Below, piece after piece: positions 51,385-55,441 of a stretch of DNA of 55,441 nucleotides. The notes below the pieces were generated by a model that did not search any database, was not told the DNA's origin, and was given only the letters and a program-made list of their open reading frames with translations. How positions within the stretch are numbered: the stretch's first letter is position 1; each line of letters starts with the position of its first letter. Source of the DNA: an uncultured Lachnospiraceae bacterium (lineage in GTDB: Bacteria; Bacillota; Clostridia; Lachnospirales; Lachnospiraceae). The stretch lies in assembly GCA_910579275.1 (NCBI GenBank), contig CAJTTO010000027.1, positions 1 through 55,441 on the forward strand. The letters are read 5' to 3'. A program made the position numbers and the translations under genes.

Positions 51385-52584
51385 TCAGTCTACCCTTATC
51401 ATTGACAAGATATCACCGAATTTTGCAGCCTTTTCCCGATACGCTGCCTCTGACATCTCCTCTGTGACAAATCCGCACTCGCCGTCAGCAACACCGGAAA
51501 TCATCTCTACCTCGCCAAAAAATTCCTTAATCCGCTCCTCTGCGGAGGATGTGCGCACAAAGAATCTCCTGACCGCCCCGTCAATCGGAGATATCTCTAG
51601 CTTTCTTTCTTCCCACTTGATGTCAAGATGCTTTCCCTTGTGCCGCGCACAGTCGAGAACATCTGCCACGACCGCACTTGCAGTCGCAAGCTTACCAGCG
51701 CCCTTACCATAGTACATTGTCTCGCCGCCCATATTGCAGTTTACAAGAATTGCATTGAACACACCCTTGACTGCATACAGCGGATTCTCCGGAAATACGA
51801 CAAACGGCGCAACAAGCGCATAGTATTTTCCGCTCTTCTTCACACTCTTGGCAAACAGCTTTATCGTCGCTCCCATTTTCTTTGCATACGCAAAATCCTT
51901 ATCTGTAATGGATGTAATACCCTCTGTCGTGATATCCGCAAAGTCAACTTTCTTGCCATATGCAAGTGAAGTGAGAATCGCAATCTTCCTGCAGGCATCA
52001 AATCCCAGAACATCCGCATCCGGATTTTTCTCCGCATAGCCTTTTTCCTGTGCCCTTGCTAGCACATCTGCAAACGCAAGCCCCTCAGTCTCCATCTTGG
52101 TGAGAATATAGTTTGTCGTGCCGTTTAAAATACCTGTGATGGAAAGGATTTCCTCCTGCGCAAGCGATGTCCGAAGCGGTCTGATAATCGGGATGCCGCC
52201 GCCGACGCTCGCCTCAAACAAATAGCTGCAGTTATGTGCCTTCGCAATCTGTAAAAACTCCGGACCATACTTCTCCACAAGTTCCTTGTTGGATGTACAT
52301 ACGCTCTTTCCGCTCTCAAGCGCCCGCTTTGTGAACTCATATGCCGGATGCTCGCCGCCCATTGTCTCACACACAATCGCAACCTCCGGGTCACTGATAA
52401 TCACGTCAACATCATGAACCAGAACCTCCTGTACCGGATCTCCCTCAAACTCCCTAAGATCAAGCACATACTTCACTTCGATTTCTTCCCCGAGCTTACC
52501 GGAAATCACATCCCGGTTCTTTTTTATTACCTCATACACGCCGCTTCCTACCGTACCGTACCCTAACACTGCTACCTTTGTCAT
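51385..52584 (-). CDS. hom: homoserine dehydrogenase
   Basis: NAD(P)H-dependent reduction of aspartate semialdehyde to homoserine, 399 residues. It shows the nucleotide motif AVLGYGTVGSGV, catalytic-domain text ITGILNGTTNYILTKME and YAEKNPDADVLGFDACRK. A C-terminal ACT-like region (from about residue 320) gives feedback sensitivity. AGGAGG precedes the ATG by 10 bases. It begins 14 bases after the ACT-regulator gene, forming a two-gene operon. Confidence 0.95.
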   Translation of the reverse strand: MTKVAVLGYGTVGSGVYEVIKKNRDVISGKLGEEIEVKYVLDLREFEGDPVQEVLVHDVDVIISDPEVAIVCETMGGEHPAYEFTKRALESGKSVCTSNKELVEKYGPEFLQIAKAHNCSYLFEASVGGGIPIIRPLRTSLAQEEILSITGILNGTTNYILTKMETEGLAFADVLARAQEKGYAEKNPDADVLGFDACRKIAILTSLAYGKKVDFADITTEGITSITDKDFAYAKKMGATIKLFAKSVKKSGKYYALVAPFVVFPENPLYAVKGVFNAILVNCNMGGETMYYGKGAGKLATASAVVADVLDCARHKGKHLDIKWEERKLEISPIDGAVRRFFVRTSSAEERIKEFFGEVEMISGVADGECGFVTEEMSEAAYREKAAKFGDILSMIRVD

Positions 52585-52598
52585 TTTCTTTTGACCTC

Positions 52599-53039
52599 CT
52601 ATTTTCCCAGCACTTTTACATTATGCACTCCGCTTCTCTTTTCTATCTCTGACACCATCGCAGACACATCGCTTGTCGTATCAAGTATCTGTATGCTCAG
52701 AGACAGCGTCGCAATTCCGTTAATCGGTATCGTCTGATGGATTGTCAGGATATTGGCGCCAAAATCCGCCACCACCTTCAACACATCCGACAAAAGCCCC
52801 GGTTTGTCATCCATCCTGCAGGACAACGTTATCGTCGTGCCCTGTGCGGAATCATGAAACGGAAAGATATCCTCTTTGTACTTATAATAAGAGCTCCTGC
52901 TGATTCCGACACGTTCAACTGCCTCCTGCACCGAAACCGCCTGCTGTGTCTCCAGAAGCCTGTTTACCTCAACTACCTTTAACAGCACATCAGGCAAGGC
53001 TCTTTTTTTTACAACAAAGTAAGTTGTTGTTTCTTCCAT
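52599..53039 (-). CDS. ACT domain protein (UPF0735/PheB-like)
   Basis: A 146-residue protein with an N-terminal HTH-like segment (SVQEAVERVGISRSSYYKYK) and a C-terminal ACT domain (TITLSCRMDDKPGLLSDVLK, GIATLSLSIQILD). This matches the UPF0735 family, called PheB in Bacillus, and is often encoded beside hom in Clostridia. It probably binds an amino acid and regulates the homoserine branch at the enzyme or gene level. The 285-base gap upstream to 53324 shows no recognised feature. Confidence 0.9.
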   Translation of the reverse strand: MEETTTYFVVKKRALPDVLLKVVEVNRLLETQQAVSVQEAVERVGISRSSYYKYKEDIFPFHDSAQGTTITLSCRMDDKPGLLSDVLKVVADFGANILTIHQTIPINGIATLSLSIQILDTTSDVSAMVSEIEKRSGVHNVKVLGK

Positions 53040-53324
53040 TTTCCCATCATTTCCTTTAAGCTTTCAAATTAACCTTATTGTGAAACTTTCTATTAAATAC
53101 CGACCTGTTTTCCTAGCAAAGACATTTGTGCGTCACTGCAATACATATTATCATAACGCACAAAAAAGTTCAACCCATTTGTTGCACTTTTTCTAAAACA
53201 GCGAAACGGGCAGTCCATGTTTCCGTTTCAGCAAGCCGAACCATTACAAAACCGCAATCATATTTTATGCGCCTCATAAATAATATCGCTCTGCGTGCAT
53301 ATACTTTTTATGAGGTATATATTT

Positions 53325-53888
53325 ATGAAACGATTAAAGTACTTTACCATGGGTGGAATTTTATTTGTCTTAATAACAGGCTCACTCGCACATTTTTTAT
53401 ATGACTGGAGCGGAAACAACCTTATCATCGGTCTTTTTTCGCCTGTCAGCGAATCAATCTGGGAACATATGAAACTAATTTTCTTTCCGATGGCAGTCTA
53501 CTCCTGCTTCATGTTTTTTTCATGCCGGAATACTTACCCCTGTATTGCGTCTTCTCTGTGTCTTGGCAATCTGACCGGAACGCTGCTCATCCCTGTCTTT
53601 TTTTATGCCTACTCTACTATTTTAGGCAGAGACGTCTTTATTTTAGATATTATTACCTTCTTTTTAAGCACCCTCATCGCCTTTTATATTGTTTATAAAT
53701 ATACGCTGCCCCGCTTGCAAAGGAAATACGCCATCATAATATATGGCCTGACCGCCGTAATGCTTCTATGCTTTCTATTGTTTACTTACCAGCCGCCAAG
53801 CTTACCGATATTTGCTAATCCCGCATTGCTGCTCATCCCCCATACGCTCGTCCCATTTAGTTCCTGTCATTGCCCTTTATTTATATAG
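53325..53888 (+). CDS. DUF6512-like membrane protein
   Basis: A 187-residue membrane protein with about five hydrophobic segments. The N-terminus reads GGILFVLITGSLAHFLYDWS, followed by LFSPVSESIWEHMKLIFFPM, a pattern of the DUF6512 group of unknown function. ATG 53325 is chosen since GAGGT precedes it by about 9 bases. The last ~20 residues (from FANPALLL on) do not resemble the family pattern as I know it, so a late frameshift is possible. No functional context. Confidence 0.72.
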   Translation: MKRLKYFTMGGILFVLITGSLAHFLYDWSGNNLIIGLFSPVSESIWEHMKLIFFPMAVYSCFMFFSCRNTYPCIASSLCLGNLTGTLLIPVFFYAYSTILGRDVFILDIITFFLSTLIAFYIVYKYTLPRLQRKYAIIIYGLTAVMLLCFLLFTYQPPSLPIFANPALLLIPHTLVPFSSCHCPLFI

Positions 53889-53993
53889 TATAAAACTGTT
53901 CCTGTCTCAACATCTACACCAAAAACTGTAGCAGGATGCAACCAAACGAAAACAAAAAAGATAAGGCACACTACCCTATCTTCCCTGTACAAA

Positions 53994-54034
53994 TGAGACA
54001 TCAGGGACTCGAACCCCGGACAACTTGATTTAAA
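53994..54034 (-). pseudogene. tRNA-Lys 3'-end remnant
   Basis: The bases from TGAGACATCAGGGACTCGAA through ACTTGATTTAAA repeat the 3' half of the intact tRNA-Lys at 54953-55027 with few changes. The rest of the cloverleaf (D arm, 5' acceptor strand) is not found. It has the same orientation as the intact gene and lies about 960 bases downstream of it. Geometry fits an attachment-site duplication left by an element that integrated into the tRNA 3' end. Confidence 0.78.
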
Positions 54035-54221
54035 GGCAGGCGAACGCGTTACCCAGAACCCTTAATTTCCCTATATTCCCAGATTTTACATAATCCTTTT
54101 GAGCGATTATTATGAGCGGTATTGCGCACTTATTGCAAAATTAATTTTTTTGCATAATTGCTTATTCCATCTTTTTCAATGCCCCCTTAATATCGACCGT
54201 CCTCAAAAATGTTATTTTTTA

Positions 54222-54250
54222 TTGAGCGGCAAGCATGTTTATGCTACAAT
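54222..54250 (+). promoter_or_regulatory. promoter of the small toxin gene
   Basis: TTGAGC (54222-54227) and TACAAT (54245-54250) are separated by 17 bases. TATAAT at 54259-54264 is an alternative -10. The leader that follows contains a stem CCCTCT / AGAGGG (54300-54322) whose right arm covers the ribosome site GAGGGTGG, a common brake on toxin translation in type I systems. Confidence 0.7.
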
Positions 54251-54330
54251 AGGATTTGTATAATTGAAAGGAAAACAGGATGCGGTTTTCTGACTGATGC
54301 CCTCTAGTCTTACGAAAGAGGGTGGTGCCC

Positions 54331-54411
54331 ATGAGCATAATGGAAGGTTTGACATTACTGCTTGTCATTTTTGCAGCTCTGTCTTACATAGACAATCATA
54401 AAAAGAAATAA
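54331..54411 (+). CDS. small holin-like type I toxin
   Basis: A 26-residue peptide, MSIMEGLTLLLVIFAALSYI then DNHKKK, with one membrane segment and a basic tail. This is the build of the short holin-like toxins (Hol_Tox/TxpA/BsrG-like) of Firmicutes. The leader with a CCCTCT / AGAGGG stem and the GTGGTGCCC before the ATG resembles that family. The gene is followed by a stem-loop (54407-54446) that could end the message in both directions and by an antisense promoter. Lysis or membrane depolarisation would be its expected effect; it is not proven. Confidence 0.7.
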   Translation: MSIMEGLTLLLVIFAALSYIDNHKKK

Positions 54412-54503
54412 GCATCTCTGACCGTCCAAAGTTGAGGATGCTTATTCTTTCATAACATTTTTAACTGAGGGCACATCGGAACTCGCGTCCGATAAACCTT
54501 TCT
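54400..54503 (-). ncRNA. antisense antitoxin RNA (predicted)
   Basis: On the minus strand TTGCAA (54533-54538) and a perfect TATAAT (54510-54515) are exactly 17 bases apart, giving a start near 54503. Transcription toward lower coordinates meets the stem AATAAGCATC / GATGCTTATT (54407-54446), followed by TTCTTTTT. The RNA of about 100 bases overlaps the 3' end of the toxin message, the convergent layout of txpA/ratA and bsrG/SR4 pairs. Ends are predicted from promoter and terminator only. Confidence 0.7.
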
Positions 54504-54567
54504 GAGTAAATTATACATTAGAGCCGCTTTTTTTGCAAGCGGCTCTTTAAAATTTTTTATGTCGGAG

Positions 54568-54704
54568 GTAACAGTTCAGCCTTCGGCTTCCTGTTACAGG
54601 CATCAAGCCATGCAAAACCACTTCGTGGTGGCTTGATGCATCTCTACCTATATGTTATTTCACGGACTTTGCAGCCAGTGCAAAGTCCTGGGCTGAACTG
54701 TTAC
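54568..54704. repeat. palindromic repeat, family B (copy B3)
   Basis: A 137-bp copy inverted relative to B1 and B2, bounded by the same GTAACAGTTCAGCC / GGCTGAACTGTTAC ends. Its stems GCATCAAGCC / GGCTTGATGC and GGACTTTGCA / TGCAAAGTCC show the same paired substitutions relative to B1. It lies beside the antisense promoter of the toxin-antitoxin pair. The 200 bases from here to the tRNA terminator hold nothing recognised. Confidence 0.85.
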
Positions 54705-54906
54705 TGTCGGAGCACTTACAATATCCCATTTCTTACATTTAGTTTACTTCCGTTTTTTATTTATAATAACACATCTTTTGACATTATTCCACCTATTTTT
54801 CAGCGCCCACATCCCATGTTTTTAGCGCATCCCCACTAAAGCAGTGAGCGGTTCCGGCATAACAGCGTCGTAAACCCACGCCTTCAGCTATATAAACCGC
54901 ACAAAG

Positions 54907-54949
54907 AAACAGTGGATTCCTACATATTTATTGTAGAAATCCACTGTTT
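54907..54949 (-). terminator. terminator of the tRNA cluster
   Basis: AAACAGTGGATT-C-CTACA pairs with TGTAG-A-AATCCACTGTTT: a 17-bp stem with one mismatch and a 7-base loop, followed on the minus strand by CTTTG. It lies 4 bases after the 3' end of tRNA-Lys. Confidence 0.82.
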
Positions 54950-54952
54950 TAA

Positions 54953-55027
54953 TGAGACATCGGGGACTCGAACCCCGGACAACTTGATTAAAAGTCAAGT
55001 GCTCTACCACCTGAGCTAATATCCCAT
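54953..55027 (-). tRNA. tRNA-Lys (anticodon TTT)
   Basis: A 75-base cloverleaf: acceptor GGGATAT pairs with ATGTCTC (two G-T wobbles), D arm AGCTCAGGTGGTAGAGC, anticodon loop CTTTTAA with TTT, T-loop GGTTCGAGTCC. It is last in the minus-strand tRNA cluster. Its 3' half is repeated at 53994-54034. Confidence 0.95.
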
Positions 55028-55084
55028 ATTTATTAAATTATTTTGGCAAGATTGATTGGTAACTCCAGCCTTGTCCTGACAAAA

Positions 55085-55156
55085 CTGGGCTAGCTGGATT
55101 CGAACCAGCGACTGCAGGGATCAAAACCCTGTGCCTTACCGCTTGGCGATAGCCCA
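55085..55156 (-). tRNA. tRNA-Gln (anticodon TTG)
   Basis: A 72-base cloverleaf: acceptor TGGGCTA pairs with TAGCCCA, the anticodon loop is TTTTGAT with TTG, and the T-loop reads GGTTCGAATCC. The first base pair U-A is characteristic of tRNA-Gln. It lies 57 bases upstream of tRNA-Lys in the cluster. Confidence 0.95.
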
Positions 55157-55160
55157 AAAA

Positions 55161-55235
55161 GGTGGATACTGGGATTCGAACCCAGGGCCTTCAGAGCCAC
55201 AATCTGACGCGCTAACCAACTGCGCTATACCCACC
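55161..55235 (-). tRNA. tRNA-His (anticodon GTG)
   Basis: Acceptor GTGGGTA pairs with TATCCAC, with an extra G at the 5' end opposite C73, the identity element of tRNA-His. The anticodon loop TTGTGGC gives GTG; the T-loop is GGTTCGAATCC. It is separated by 4 bases from tRNA-Gln. Confidence 0.96.
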
Positions 55236-55266
55236 ATATATGAGATAAGGCAAGCTCAATCTCAAA

Positions 55267-55340
<74 letters not shown>

Positions 55341-55388
55341 ATCCCACAAAAGCCAGTTGCTTTCGTAAAGCGGTTAATCCTCCGCCAA

Positions 55389-55441
55389 AGCGGGTGATGG
55401 GAATCGAACCCACGTATCCAGCTTGGAAGGCTGGTGTTCTA
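55389..55441 (-). tRNA. tRNA-Gly (anticodon TCC), cut by window edge
   Basis: The 3' part of a minus-strand tRNA: anticodon arm CCAGC cttccaa GCTGG with TCC, T arm with GGTTCGATTCC, acceptor strand CACCCGC and discriminator T. The D arm and 5' acceptor strand lie beyond the window. Confidence 0.93.

Noticed and set aside
53160..53324. Possible leader or regulatory RNA before hom or DUF6512
   Set aside because: No stem-loop, terminator or conserved motif could be found; the sequence is only AT-rich.
53994..54078. Complete functional tRNA at this place
   Set aside because: Only the 3' half matches tRNA-Lys; no D arm or 5' acceptor strand can be drawn.

Overview
The window reads as chromosomal sequence of a gut-type clostridial Firmicute, most likely a Lachnospiraceae member. 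The basis is a cysE-cysS-mrnC-rlmB-sigH block in Bacillus/Clostridium order, a Spo0H-like sigma factor, GHKL/LytTR signalling proteins, an IorAB indolepyruvate:ferredoxin oxidoreductase of an anaerobe, Shine-Dalgarno sites of the GGAGG type and families of short palindromic repeats between genes. Most genes are on the minus strand. This placement is inference from gene content; no database search was possible.

Layout: 1-0.7 kb holds a decayed gene remnant and a palindromic repeat. 0.7-4.4 kb is a plus-strand iorA-iorB-paaK cluster for arylpyruvate/arylacetyl-CoA chemistry. 4.5-10.7 kb is a run of minus-strand genes: a membrane diguanylate cyclase, a PurF paralogue that has lost its glutaminase cysteine, a chemoreceptor and a sugar-binding lipoprotein overlapping it. 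10.8-14.9 kb holds a TIR-TM-DUF6273 protein in one operon with a LytTR regulator and a GHKL kinase, followed by a SUKH protein gene preceded by two 11-bp direct repeats with a 21-bp period. 15.1-17.7 kb is a zinc/cadmium efflux unit (ArsR sensor, HMA protein, P-type ATPase). 17.8-20.3 kb is a peroxide-defence pair (AhpC plus a TrxB/AhpF-like fusion). A hybrid histidine kinase, a GNAT enzyme and a MATE pump follow.

25.4-28.3 kb is a ferrous iron uptake locus (two FeoA proteins, FeoB and a 44-residue Cys-rich membrane protein) with two copies of a palindromic operator-like site. Then come L-lactate dehydrogenase, a thioesterase with a TetR regulator, a VanZ protein, an esterase, a DUF3048 protein and RecQ. 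36-44.2 kb is a housekeeping block: sigH, rlmB, mrnC, cysS, cysE, deoD, an Eis-like acetyltransferase, ispF and a phosphohexomutase. 44.4-48 kb has a CmpB-like membrane protein, a CYTH protein, thymidine kinase, an XRE regulator, a GNAT gene broken by one nonsense codon and tRNA-Leu. 48.4-53 kb has a MATE pump and aspartate-pathway genes (lysC, hom and an ACT regulator). The right end carries a small type I toxin-antitoxin candidate lying between a tRNA-Lys remnant and the intact tRNA-Lys, then a tRNA cluster (Lys, Gln, His, Arg, Gly) cut by the window edge.

The strongest leads are the TIR/LytTR/SUKH locus, the cysteine-less PurF paralogue, the type I toxin-antitoxin pair and three families of 137-165 bp palindromic repeats. 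Compensatory base changes in one family argue that its folded structure is conserved.
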